Source: Bradyrhizobium sp. 164 (GTDB taxonomy: Bacteria > Pseudomonadota > Alphaproteobacteria > Rhizobiales > Xanthobacteraceae). From it: DNA of 64,000 bases. Of the stretch, positions 8,873-17,012 are shown one piece after another. Location of the stretch: positions 225,674 to 289,673 of the forward strand of contig NZ_JADPKA010000006.1 of assembly GCF_023073715.1 (NCBI RefSeq), in the 5' to 3' direction. The position numbers were made by a program, and so were the translations under genes. How positions within the stretch are numbered: position 1 is the stretch's first letter; the number at the start of each line of letters is the position of its first letter. Under the pieces are notes generated by a model. That model searched no databases and had not been told where the DNA came from. It was given only the letters and a program-made list of their open reading frames with translations.

Positions 8873-10750
8873 CTAGCCCCTCACGGCCTCGGGCCTCATC
8901 CTGACGCCGGTAAACCATCTGCGCATGCTGGTGCCCTTCCCGTGTGCGCCCATGCCCGGGTCGCGCCACCGACGCGCCCTTGGATCGAAGCGAACACCGC
9001 GCTCCCCAAGCGCCGCGATGACGTCAGTCTTGAAGTCTGTCTTGTTGCGCCGCTCGCGGCTAGACATTCCTTCGTCGTGGGCTGCCCAATGCTCATAGGC
9101 ATTGAAGGCGACGGCCAATGGCACGGCATCGGCATTATCGCCGGTCACGATTAGGCACTCCATCGCGAACCGCAGCGCCGGGCTCTGAGCTTCCGCAAGC
9201 TCCTGCTGGGCCTTCCGGCCGCGCTCACCAATGGTGAAGCGGTTGCCATTGGCGCGAAGGCGCCGAAGCCCCTCAATGGCCCAATTGGCGATGCCGCTCA
9301 ACTCCGCCCGAAGCTTGGTCCCTAGTTCTGTATCCTTTGCCTTTGCGAACGACGATTCAAACACCAACACAAGTTCGCGGTCCGCCAAAGCACCGGATTC
9401 GTCCAAGAACTTTGGATGCTTGTTCGCCACCAAGACAATCTTAGCCGGAATCTTCACCGATAACATCGACATATTCTTGCGATTCACCGACACTTCGTCG
9501 TTGCCGGTGATGGATTTAATGCGCTCGATGGCAGCGGAACGCCGGGACAAGTCGGCGTCGTGCGCGTCGGGGATGAAGATAGCGCGTTTATCCATCAATC
9601 CTGCTAAGCCGAAGTCGCCCGCGAGATCGTTGAGCATGACAGAAGCGTGGTGGTGCTTGCCGATAAGCCCCTGAAGGATGCGCGTCAGTGTGCCCTTGCC
9701 ACCGCGCTTCGCGCCGATCATCGCCAACAGAACTTCAACGGACGTGTCGGCCGTCAGCGCGTAGCCAAAGAACTCTTGGAGAGTTGGATGAAACGACGGA
9801 TGTAGCCACTCCTTCAGCTTTTCCAGGAAGAGCGGCGCCGTCGCCTCCGGATCATAGCTCCATTCGGGAAGCCCCGTTGCGAAATACCGGCCATCATGTG
9901 GAATTAGATCGCCCTTTGCTGCATTGACGATGCCGTTCCCAGCAAGAATCAAGTCGTTCGGCTCCGGCGCGTCATCGGGCTTGACGATCCATTCGTGCGG
10001 ACGCGCTTTGCTGAAGCAAGCGAGCTTGATCGCCTTCACCATCAAGAAGATCTTGCCCACGTCCAGCACGTTGATCGGATCAGTGGCGCGAATCTCCGCA
10101 GCCGATTCGCCGTCATCGAGAGCCTGCCAGACGCGATTGCCCTCAAGAGTGTATAGGGTGCCATCCGACGAAATCAGCCGGTCCGGCCGCTCCGCAAGAA
10201 ACGTTTCGGCGCACTTCGCGGCGTTGTCTTTGCCCTGATACGTCAGCGGCTTCGGCCACACCCGCGCCGGCTGGTCATCGGACGCCGCCGGCCACGGATT
10301 ATCGGGATCGCTTCCGACCAGACCCACGTTGGCACGGCGAGCGCGACTCAGCGTGCCCGGCGCAGTCCTAGCGGACAGGTAGGCCCGGTGAACCTGTTCA
10401 TTCACGTCACCCTTCGGAATTGGACTCGTGCAATAGCGGTGGACCAGTTCGACGGCTTGCGTCTTGGAAATGCCGAGGTCGCGAACGCGCCTGGCTAGGT
10501 CGAAGATGTGCTTGCGGCCCTCGGCGTTATCCAAGGGGCCGCCCGCCATGTCGCGACAGATTTGTTTGGCTTTCACGATGTCCACGGCGTTGTCCCAGCC
10601 ATACCGGGGCGCCGGACCGTATTCGAAGCGGGCCTCAACCTCAAAATGGGGATCGGTCTCCGGCTCCACAATGGCGACTGAGAAGGTCGGAAAGATCGTC
10701 AAGAACCGGGGCGGGCTTACCGCGCTGTGATCGCCTTCGTCGTCGTACAT
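8873..10750 (-). CDS. Phage/plasmid primase with SF3 helicase domain (P4 alpha / D5-like)
   Basis: A 625-residue replication protein. The C-terminal half is a superfamily 3 helicase of the P4 primase/D5 type: Walker A IGAKRGGKGTLTR (~residues 345-357), Walker B RAIFIPDAHD (~389-398), the GNDEVSVNRK segment and a sensor-like VLVANKHP. The region before it resembles the D5_N domain that links primase to helicase. The N-terminal region has no clear catalytic primase motif that I can recognise. The chosen ATG (10748-10750) has GGAG 7 bases upstream; the frame is open to a GTG at 10813, but the extra residues look non-homologous. It is last in the leftward gene train and probably starts replication of the excised element. 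Confidence 0.88.
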   Translation of the reverse strand: MYDDEGDHSAVSPPRFLTIFPTFSVAIVEPETDPHFEVEARFEYGPAPRYGWDNAVDIVKAKQICRDMAGGPLDNAEGRKHIFDLARRVRDLGISKTQAVELVHRYCTSPIPKGDVNEQVHRAYLSARTAPGTLSRARRANVGLVGSDPDNPWPAASDDQPARVWPKPLTYQGKDNAAKCAETFLAERPDRLISSDGTLYTLEGNRVWQALDDGESAAEIRATDPINVLDVGKIFLMVKAIKLACFSKARPHEWIVKPDDAPEPNDLILAGNGIVNAAKGDLIPHDGRYFATGLPEWSYDPEATAPLFLEKLKEWLHPSFHPTLQEFFGYALTADTSVEVLLAMIGAKRGGKGTLTRILQGLIGKHHHASVMLNDLAGDFGLAGLMDKRAIFIPDAHDADLSRRSAAIERIKSITGNDEVSVNRKNMSMLSVKIPAKIVLVANKHPKFLDESGALADRELVLVFESSFAKAKDTELGTKLRAELSGIANWAIEGLRRLRANGNRFTIGERGRKAQQELAEAQSPALRFAMECLIVTGDNADAVPLAVAFNAYEHWAAHDEGMSSRERRNKTDFKTDVIAALGERGVRFDPRARRWRDPGMGAHGKGTSMRRWFTGVRMRPEAVRG

Positions 10751-10858
10751 CTTTCCGCTCCGCAAGACTCGCGCAACCCTGCAACCGCTGCGCGGGCTTT
10801 TCATGTGGTGCACTGTCTTGGGCGTGTATCGTACGGTGTAATTCAGCCGCGCGGCCGA

Positions 10859-11806
10859 TTAACCAACCGTAAGGTCACTGATCGCAATTTCGCTAACTGC
10901 GCTTTCAAACTCATACGGCGCAAACGTGGACATTAGCAATACGGTGTCGGCGTCAAGGTCTTCATCCGCACGCTTAATCAACGCAAGCCAACACCCCGTC
11001 GCCGCGAGCTTGCACGCGAGCCAAGCGAGTTCGTTTGCCGTCGGAGTACGGCCGAATACACCATGCGCCACCGCGACGAAGCCGCTGCTATTGTCGTCGC
11101 CATCGGCAATCTCTCCGATGGAGTGATACTTGCGGTCTTCGCCCAACTCATAGATTTTGGTCGGCTTCTCGCTGCGGCTCGCAAGATTATACACCATGAA
11201 AGTGCGCGGCCGATGCGCGGTCAGCACGCGCTCGTAGTCGCGCCGCTTCGCGTAAAACATCCCGGCGAAGAACTGTGGCAGCTTGGCATGTGGCGCGACG
11301 CGCAAGATTTCCCTCTCGCCAGACTCGCAGTGTTCCAAATGCAATTCAATTCCGCGCCGGCCCGCGCCCGGCATTTGCAGGCCGCTGCCTGAGAAATAGA
11401 ATGGCAGTTCGGACAGGCCGGTTTTCGGCACGATCACGCCATCAAGGCCGCGTTTACGAAGGGCTGTGAAGAAGTGTGCCACATCATCGGGTGTCGCGCC
11501 CGGCGGTAGGGTGCCGGAACCGAGATGGGTTTTGCGATCCGGAGAAAGCACATAGACCTCGCGAAGGTCCTGGCCCCTCGCGCCGCAGTACGCAGCAAAC
11601 GCTTCGACTTCTTTCCGCCTGGCCCACCAAAACTTGATGGACTCGACATCCGACACGTTGACGCCTGTAGAAAGTGCGATGACGTGGTCTTTGCCAGCGG
11701 TGTCGCGCCAGCGAAAATTGAGGGCCTTCCAAGGCTCGCCCTTACCGAAGGCGGGCGGTTGCTTGATCTTCACCACCCGCCGCACCGGCTTCATAATGAG
11801 GGTCAT
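10859..11806 (-). CDS. Hypothetical protein of the satellite, 315 residues
   Basis: I do not recognise the family. It begins MTLIMKPVRRVVKIKQPPAF and is a mixed alpha/beta, soluble protein with no signal peptide or membrane segment. Its start overlaps the stop of the upstream HTH gene as ATGA (11803-11806), so it is translationally coupled, and it precedes the primase-helicase in the same direction. A frame open far upstream is an artefact covering the two small genes before it. Position between an AlpA-like HTH protein and the primase suggests a role in replication or its control, perhaps replacing the primase catalytic part that I cannot see in the helicase gene. That is inference. Confidence 0.75.
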   Translation of the reverse strand: MTLIMKPVRRVVKIKQPPAFGKGEPWKALNFRWRDTAGKDHVIALSTGVNVSDVESIKFWWARRKEVEAFAAYCGARGQDLREVYVLSPDRKTHLGSGTLPPGATPDDVAHFFTALRKRGLDGVIVPKTGLSELPFYFSGSGLQMPGAGRRGIELHLEHCESGEREILRVAPHAKLPQFFAGMFYAKRRDYERVLTAHRPRTFMVYNLASRSEKPTKIYELGEDRKYHSIGEIADGDDNSSGFVAVAHGVFGRTPTANELAWLACKLAATGCWLALIKRADEDLDADTVLLMSTFAPYEFESAVSEIAISDLTVG

Positions 11807-12015
11807 TGCTCGAATCCCTTGCGCCGACGATACCACCGCCTGCAATTGCGCTTGTAGTACTCCACCGTATGCCGAGCGAAGAGCTTGCGCGCCCCGTCGC
11901 GCGCTTCGACCGGCGGAAACGCGGGATCGGCGCTCGAAAGCTGGTAAGTATAAGCCAGACTCTTGTCGAGCACGCGCGCGACGTCTTGAAAGCCAATGAG
12001 CCGGTCCCGTCTCAT
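11803..12015 (-). CDS. Small AlpA/excisionase-like HTH DNA-binding protein
   Basis: A 70-residue basic protein with an MerR/AlpA-like winged helix: IGFQDVARVLDKSLAYTYQL (HTH), then FPPVEARDGARKLFARHTVE (wing), ending RNCRRWYRRRKGFEQ. AlpA-type proteins switch on integrase/excision or late genes in P4-like elements. Its ATG overlaps the stop of the 82-residue gene before it as ATGA (12012-12015), and its stop overlaps the start of the next gene in the same way, so three genes form a tightly coupled unit. Confidence 0.75.
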   Translation of the reverse strand: MRRDRLIGFQDVARVLDKSLAYTYQLSSADPAFPPVEARDGARKLFARHTVEYYKRNCRRWYRRRKGFEQ

Positions 12016-12260
12016 TTGCGCACCTGCATCTTCGCGAACGCGCCGCGGGCGATGCCCGCCAAGGCGTGCGGCCTCTCCGGAACGGGTTCATTGACGTTCT
12101 GCCGAAGCTCCATATTGACGCGGAGGCGTTCCGGCTCGGGTACGTCTTCGACACGCGCGACGCCAGCGACTGCAAGAAAGAACGCCCGCAGAGCTTCGGG
12201 CCCATTTGCCTCCGCATAGTAGGCGGCTGACGCTTTGATGCGATCTACCGAACAACGCAT
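12012..12260 (-). CDS. Hypothetical protein of the satellite, 82 residues
   Basis: A short protein that I do not recognise, beginning MRCSVDRIKASAAYYAEANG. It is acidic-to-neutral and helical in its first half, with a Pro/Arg-richer end. The ATG at 12258-12260 has a strong AAGGAG box 9 bases upstream, which decides against the longer frame. It is the first of three genes coupled by ATGA overlaps. The 190 bases between it and the capsid gene hold no gene that I can support and may carry a promoter. Confidence 0.65.
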   Translation of the reverse strand: MRCSVDRIKASAAYYAEANGPEALRAFFLAVAGVARVEDVPEPERLRVNMELRQNVNEPVPERPHALAGIARGAFAKMQVRK

Positions 12261-12452
12261 TTGAAAAACTCCTTGGTGTTGAAAAGAGGTTGGCCGGGGC
12301 GCGCATTCGAAGGCAACACGTCCCCGGCCGGAGTTTCGATGGGCGCCACCATTTACGCCCATCGGCTAGTTCGCCTCCGGTAATCAGGCACAACCTGCGC
12401 GCCCACTGTCAAATAAACGCGCGGAAAACCCATGGTGCGGTGGGCGAAGCGA

Positions 12453-13514
12453 TCAGGACGATGACCCGGTCACCGCACGGCAAAGCGTTGCAGGCTGCAC
12501 ACACAAAGGAAGCGGGTTGGACTGCGCTTCAATTTCCATGGACTTGCCCATCCTATCCGGTGCGCTCTTTGCGTACTTTGGCAAGCCGGGCGTGTTCACC
12601 GTCTCGATGTAGTCGGCCGGTGCGAACGCCTCCACGTACAATTGCGGCGCGTTGACGAAGAAGAATCGCGCTTCATCGGGATCGATGAAGATTTCCCCGT
12701 TGTCGCTGCCTCGATAATTCTCCCACAGCACCCCGCCGAATTCGAACACACCATAAGCGTAGTTCGCACCGAGCACAGTTGCCGCTGCCTCCGTTCCGAT
12801 CCATGCGTCTTTCACGTCCTGCCGAGACACCAACTTGTCGAAGAAGTTGTCACCGACAAAGGCCCATACCAACGCATCTTGCGTCAGCAGCGTCTTAGCG
12901 GCTCGGCGCATATAACGCGCGAGCCCTTGGCACTTAACCCGAATCTCGCTTGGGCCTGTCGCGAGGCTATCAAGGTCAAAATCGAACGTCTGGGGCTGCG
13001 CAAGGCCATCCGAATTCAAGAAGCCGAATGCTTCATAGGAATCCAGCAGCACCGAGCCATCGGCGTCCGTCGTGACACCCTTGAGCGCACCGAGCCGGTG
13101 GTTTTCGAGCGTGTAGTCTAGCCTGCGCGACATCTTCGTGAGGACTTCGTTCAGTTTTGCTTCCACGGTCAAAAGCACATCTGCGCTGCCGAATTGTCGA
13201 ACGCTCTGCACCGATTCGGTGTAGATCGTATCTTCGACCTGCAAGTGAGGAACCTTGAAACTATGAAGCGTCCGCCTGTCGCCCACCAGCTTCTCGGCCG
13301 GTGCTCCGCGCGGCCGAGTCTGGATCAACTCCAGCGTCTCGCCGACGCGCTCGATGGCGATAGACAACGTGCTGATGGGCTTGGAGACTTTGGAGTCCGC
13401 AAAGACAAGCTGACCGGCACGACCGGGAATGTGATCCACATCGTTGATGGCGGCGGTGAGCGAAGACAGTTCGAACGCGTCGCCGGAGAACGGGTCTGCA
13501 ATTTCGTTCGGCAT
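12453..13514 (-). CDS. Phage major capsid protein, lambda gpE family
   Basis: A 353-residue protein matching the lambda gpE-type major capsid family over its whole length. It starts with the typical MPNEIADPFSGDAFEL and GELVFADSKV-like strand region, then VGETLELIQTRPRGAP, DRRTLHSFKVPHLQVED, and ends with the EIEAQSNPLPLC segment that closes these proteins. It should assemble into the HK97-fold shell. The ATG at 13512-13514 has AGGAAG upstream. No portal, protease, decoration or terminase gene is adjacent, which is unusual: in phages this gene sits in a head module. It may build or resize capsids on a helper phage's machinery. Confidence 0.87.
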   Translation of the reverse strand: MPNEIADPFSGDAFELSSLTAAINDVDHIPGRAGQLVFADSKVSKPISTLSIAIERVGETLELIQTRPRGAPAEKLVGDRRTLHSFKVPHLQVEDTIYTESVQSVRQFGSADVLLTVEAKLNEVLTKMSRRLDYTLENHRLGALKGVTTDADGSVLLDSYEAFGFLNSDGLAQPQTFDFDLDSLATGPSEIRVKCQGLARYMRRAAKTLLTQDALVWAFVGDNFFDKLVSRQDVKDAWIGTEAAATVLGANYAYGVFEFGGVLWENYRGSDNGEIFIDPDEARFFFVNAPQLYVEAFAPADYIETVNTPGLPKYAKSAPDRMGKSMEIEAQSNPLPLCVQPATLCRAVTGSSS

Positions 13515-13566
13515 GGTAGAGCTTCCTTGAAATGGTTGTTAGTGTGAAACTGTCTTTAGCGCCGCG

Positions 13567-14472
13567 TTATTCGACGCGGAGCGAGAGCACCGCGAGTACG
13601 GAGCAATCTGGACGATGGTGCCCCACGCCCCCTTCGGCGATTACGGTTTCGACAGCCGCTGCCTCAAGACGTTCGGCCACTTCGATTTCAGATTCCAATT
13701 TGGCAAGGCGTTCCGCCTGATCTTCACGCGACATCGCTTCTGGGAATGCGCCCGCGTTAAAGTCGATCAGCTTCGAAATCTCGCGCTTCAATTGGTCGCG
13801 CATCAGAAAGGCGACAACAGCAAGCGCATCCGGTACACGGGTCCTGGCCGCGTGAATTTCGTGCTGGGGCCACGTGATGCTCGCGCCATGGAACATCGCG
13901 AAGGTCCGCGGAAGGCGATCGGCCAGCTTGTCAATCTCACCGTGCGCTGCCGCCTTGACTTCGGCGGCCGTGTGCGGCGCTTTGGCCACTGCGGTGCGTT
14001 CGGCGATCAGGTCTAACGTTTCGGCGCGGAGCCGGTCCAACGCGTCAACCGTGCGCTCCGATTTGCCGAGCACTACGGGCGGGCGCTCCACCGCAACCAA
14101 CTTCTTGCCCTTGAACTGCTCAAGCTCGCGCTCGATGCGCGCCGCAGTCAACCGCGGGAGGGCGGTGGTTGCCGCTAGCAGCGCCTTGCGCTCCCGGATC
14201 GCATCGACGGCCTCACTCGCAGCTCCGAGCCGCGCCGTGTCGCGTTCCTTGACGACGGAAATATTACCGTCGCCGTCCGTTTGGCGATCTTCACGCACTA
14301 GCCTACTATCCTTGTCGGCTTTCGCGAGCCGCTGAAATTCCTGCACGGCCTCGAATTCTTGGCGAGTAAGCTCTTGTGACTCAGCCGCGCGGCGGCGGGC
14401 GGCGTCGGCAATCGCGCCGTCATCAACTGCAATGCGCGCTAGAATTTTTTGGGCGGACGTTGGCAACGGCAT
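13567..14472 (-). CDS. Helical, charged protein upstream of the capsid gene (possible scaffold-like role)
   Basis: A 301-residue protein without a family I recognise. It is strongly helical and charged, with Ala/Arg/Glu-rich heptad-like stretches (AARRRAAESQELTRQEF, AERLAKLESEIEVAERLEAA) suggesting coiled coils at both ends. The ATG at 14470-14472 has GGAG upstream. It ends 52 bases before the capsid gene starts, the place where scaffolding or head-assembly proteins often lie in phages. A scaffold-like or capsid-size-determining role is therefore possible, but this is inference from position and composition only. Confidence 0.7.
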   Translation of the reverse strand: MPLPTSAQKILARIAVDDGAIADAARRRAAESQELTRQEFEAVQEFQRLAKADKDSRLVREDRQTDGDGNISVVKERDTARLGAASEAVDAIRERKALLAATTALPRLTAARIERELEQFKGKKLVAVERPPVVLGKSERTVDALDRLRAETLDLIAERTAVAKAPHTAAEVKAAAHGEIDKLADRLPRTFAMFHGASITWPQHEIHAARTRVPDALAVVAFLMRDQLKREISKLIDFNAGAFPEAMSREDQAERLAKLESEIEVAERLEAAAVETVIAEGGVGHHRPDCSVLAVLSLRVE

Positions 14473-14525
14473 CGGGTAACTCCAAAAATCAGATGCCTTC
14501 TATAGAACTCACCTTTTCCGCAAAA

Positions 14526-14900
14526 TCAGCAAGTCTTCACTAAATTTAGTTTGGCGCGCTGCCTCATTTCCTCATTCACATCCGAGCGCGTGCGCTTCAG
14601 CGCGGCATTATCGAGTACGGATTCTTTATAGCCCCAAACCTCACACGCTGCCCGGAGCGCGTCATTTGGTGTCGCGCCCAAGAGCATCCGCTTTTCTACA
14701 TCCTGAACTGCATCCGCGAGGCGCTGGACTTTCGGCGATGCGCGCCGCGGCGGGATTGGATTCAGGATGCAAAAGCGTGCCGCATCACGAAGCGGAGCAG
14801 GCACAGGCTCGCCGCTTGCGACCAATTCGGCAAACGGCATGCGGCGTACCGCGAGGGACGCCGCAATCGCGCGCTCCCAAGTTTCGAAGTGGGCGAGCAT
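14526..14900 (-). CDS. Hypothetical protein of the satellite, ~125 residues
   Basis: I do not recognise the family. The protein is helical and basic, beginning MLAHFETWERAIAASLAVRR, and has no membrane segment. Start choice is uncertain: the ATG at 14898-14900, a GTG at 14912 and a TTG at 14915 share the frame; GGTG lies about 10 bases before the ATG. It follows the small HTH gene by ~24 bases and precedes the coiled-coil-like gene, so it belongs to the same leftward transcript. Confidence 0.65.
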   Translation of the reverse strand: MLAHFETWERAIAASLAVRRMPFAELVASGEPVPAPLRDAARFCILNPIPPRRASPKVQRLADAVQDVEKRMLLGATPNDALRAACEVWGYKESVLDNAALKRTRSDVNEEMRQRAKLNLVKTC

Positions 14901-14924
14901 CGCCAAATTCACCAATTTGATGAA

Positions 14925-15113
14925 TCAGGCGGCTTCGCCGCGACATTTCCTAATCGAACGGCCGGTGACGATGGTGCGGGAGCCCAACTTCACAATATCA
15001 AGGCGGCCTTGCTGGACCAGTTTATAGAAAGTGCCGCGTGAGATGCGCAGATGATCGCGGCAAGCTTCGTTGACGGTATAGCAGCGATCGTCGAAAGGAA
15101 TGGGATCGGACAT
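14925..15113 (-). CDS. Excisionase-like small HTH DNA-binding protein
   Basis: A 62-residue protein with an HTH_17/excisionase-type fold: RCYTVNEACRDHLRISRGTF followed by the KLVQQGRLDIVKLGSRT wing. Such proteins help the integrase excise the element or act as its switch regulator. The ATG at 15111-15113 begins the homology; the frame extends 12 codons further but those residues look non-homologous. It is the first gene of the leftward train, 240 bases from the integrase stop. Confidence 0.75.
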   Translation of the reverse strand: MSDPIPFDDRCYTVNEACRDHLRISRGTFYKLVQQGRLDIVKLGSRTIVTGRSIRKCRGEAA

Positions 15114-15354
15114 GGCGAGGCTCCAGCAATGCCACGAGGCATCGCGCACTAGGAGTGCCCGGCCTTATTCTGCCGGTGGAATTCAGGGGCCAAGGTCCCC
15201 GGACGCGACCCCGCACGTTCGCGCGCCCTGTTGTCATCGCCGCATCGAGCGGCGCCTTGCGAATGACGCGGGGTTGTTTCGCCCCGCTCGCGCCTGTTTA
15301 AGCGTGTCTGGCCCTGATTAAAAGTAACAGTAGAGGGGCCGCAACTAACGATCG

Positions 15355-16539
15355 CTAGGCGCCAAGATATTCTGTCCAATCGGTTAGGACGGCGCGGCGC
15401 TTTTCAAGCGAGTCGCCGCGACGGTATGCGGCTTCCGCCTTGTTGCCGACGACGTGCGCCAAGCAAAACTCGCGCGTCTCTGCGTCGTACGGTGTAGTTT
15501 CACCGCACCAATCGGAGAAGGCGGAGCGGAAGCCGTGCACAGTGACGCCTTTGTGCATCCCACGCAACAATTCGAGCATGCTCATGTTGGAAAGCGGCTT
15601 GCCACGGTGCGCGCCCGGAAAAACGAATTCGTTGGGCTGCGCGCTCGGTGTGCGCAGCGATTCCAAGATAGAGATCGCGCGATCAGACAGGGGCACGCGA
15701 TGTTCCTTGGCCGCCTTCATTCGCGCCGCGGGCACGGTCCAAAGCTTCCGCTCAAGATCAACTTCCATCCACCGCGCGCCGATCGTCTCGCCCGTGCGGG
15801 CGACGCATAGAATCGTGAACTCCAACGCGCGCGCGGAGATACTGTTGCGCTTGCGTAAATCGGACATGAAGGCGGGAAGCTTCGGATATGGAATCGCCTT
15901 GTGATTGGCGGCCCTTTCGCGCTTCTTCGAAAGGAGCTTGTCCAGATGGCCCGTCCACGCCGCCGGATTGTCACCGCCGCGAAGCTTGTCGACCTTTGCG
16001 GCATCAAGAATACGAGCGATGCGACCTCGGAGGCGCGAGGCGGTTTCGCGCTTGGTGTCCCAAATGGGGCGCAACACAGAGAGCACGTCCTCTGTGCTGA
16101 TTTGGTCCAGCGGCTTTGACCGCAGTGCCTTAGCGTACTCTTCGAGGGTCATTTTCCATTGCGCGATGTGCTTTGGATTTTTCGCCTCGCGCTCAATGAC
16201 GTTCTTGACGAACCGATCAGCATACGTGCCGAAGGGTTCGCTTACCGCAGCGCGCCGGTTGCGCTTATCGGTGAGCGGGTCGATTCCATCGGATAGCAGT
16301 GAACGCGCGGCTGCGGCCTTGCGGCGGGCTTCGGCGAGACTGACGCCCGCTTTGCCAGCAGAGCCCAATCCCATCTCCCGCGGACGGCCCGTCGCGCGGT
16401 CCTTGTAAAGGAAAGTCCAGCGGCGCTGCCCCTCAATGCCGACATTGAGGTACAGGTTCCCGCCGTCCGCGTATCTGCCCGGCGCAAGGTCCTTGGCCCT
16501 CACGGTGGTAGGCGAAAGGCGGTCGAATACGCGAGCCAT
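15355..16539 (-). CDS. int: Tyrosine-type integrase, P4 family
   Basis: A 394-residue site-specific recombinase. The N-terminal DUF4102-type arm-binding domain is typical of P4-like integrases (APGRYADGGNLYLNVG). The central SAM-like domain follows, and the C-terminal catalytic domain has Arg in RTGETIGARWMEVD, the HxxR box in VHGFRSAFSDWC, the third-position His in LAHVVGNKAEAAY and the nucleophilic Tyr in the same AAYRRGD segment. All catalytic residues appear present, so it is probably active. It lies 188 bases from the tRNA-Ser end, with attR and a candidate arm site between, as expected for the enzyme that inserted this element. Confidence 0.93.
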   Translation of the reverse strand: MARVFDRLSPTTVRAKDLAPGRYADGGNLYLNVGIEGQRRWTFLYKDRATGRPREMGLGSAGKAGVSLAEARRKAAAARSLLSDGIDPLTDKRNRRAAVSEPFGTYADRFVKNVIEREAKNPKHIAQWKMTLEEYAKALRSKPLDQISTEDVLSVLRPIWDTKRETASRLRGRIARILDAAKVDKLRGGDNPAAWTGHLDKLLSKKRERAANHKAIPYPKLPAFMSDLRKRNSISARALEFTILCVARTGETIGARWMEVDLERKLWTVPAARMKAAKEHRVPLSDRAISILESLRTPSAQPNEFVFPGAHRGKPLSNMSMLELLRGMHKGVTVHGFRSAFSDWCGETTPYDAETREFCLAHVVGNKAEAAYRRGDSLEKRRAVLTDWTEYLGA

Positions 16540-16582
16540 CAGCCGACTCCATCAAGTGGGCGCGAGTGTTCGCCGCACCATC

Positions 16583-16604
16583 TGGCCCTACCATTGGCCC
16601 TACC
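16583..16604. promoter_or_regulatory. Candidate right integrase arm-binding site
   Basis: TGGCCCTACC followed by ATTGGCCCTACC, two copies of TGGCCCTACC at 12-base spacing, located between the integrase start and attR. It matches the left-end copy (2991-3012) at 20 of 22 positions and has the same orientation. Confidence 0.5.
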
Positions 16605-16727
16605 GCATTCGCTTGACAAGGGCGAACAACGCTGAATAGGCGAAAACGCAGAAAGACGGTTAAGCCTTGAACTACAAGGCATTCCTAGACGTTGGCGAAT
16701 TCGGATAAGCAGCCATGAACAACCATC

Positions 16728-16741
16728 TGGCGGAGAGAGTG
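16728..16741. repeat. attR core overlapping the tRNA-Ser 3' end
   Basis: TGGCGGAGAGAGTG, the second copy of the 14-bp direct repeat. It comprises the encoded CCA, the discriminator and the acceptor strand of tRNA-Ser, so the tRNA stays intact after integration. Confidence 0.85.
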
Positions 16742-16817
16742 GGATTCGAACCCACGGTACGGTTTCCCGCACACACGCTTTCCAAGCGTGCGCCTTAAGC
16801 CACTCGGCCATCTCTCC
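16728..16817 (-). tRNA. tRNA-Ser, anticodon GGA
   Basis: A 90-base serine tRNA including an encoded CCA. The acceptor stem pairs GGAGAGA with TCTCTCC; the anticodon loop reads CTTGGAAAG, giving anticodon GGA; a long variable arm and the GGTTCGAATCCC T-arm are present. It is the integration target of the satellite element on its 3' side. Confidence 0.97.
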
Positions 16818-17012
16818 GGAGCGCCCTCTCTTGAAGGGGCGCCGACGATTTTGCAAGGGATCGCGGTAAAATCGGGTGAAATTTTCCGCAACATATTGGA
16901 TTTACGAGAGAATATCTCGCGCCGGCCAACGTCCTGACGCGCCGGTCGGCTGAACCATCGGTGGGTTTGGGGCGACGATTCACGTGAGGACGCCAGACAT
17001 GCCAGGGACGCC

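Larger units (their letters stand above)
2915..16741. mobile_element. Integrated phage-satellite-like element in tRNA-Ser(GGA)
   Basis: The element is bounded by a 14-bp direct repeat (2915-2928 and 16728-16741) that is the 3' end of a tRNA-Ser gene. The integrase is the gene nearest the tRNA. Most genes are read leftward as one train: HTH, unknown, coiled-coil-like, major capsid protein, small unknowns, primase-helicase; then an orphan solute-binding protein (rightward) and a SIR2 defence gene. Integrase, small HTH proteins, replication primase and capsid gene without portal, terminase, tail or lysis genes fit a phage satellite (P4/PICI-like) rather than a complete prophage. The A/T-richer gaps, TTG starts and less biased third positions of its left half differ from the flanking chromosome. 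The class is an inference; the boundaries are seen directly. Confidence 0.85.

Noticed and set aside
10859..12217. Leftward open frame of 452 codons as one gene
   Set aside because: Its first 137 codons are off-frame over two small coupled genes; the real start is the ATG at 11804-11806.
2915..16741. Complete prophage or integrative conjugative element
   Set aside because: No portal, terminase, tail, lysis, relaxase or type IV secretion gene is recognisable; at 13.8 kb it fits a satellite better.
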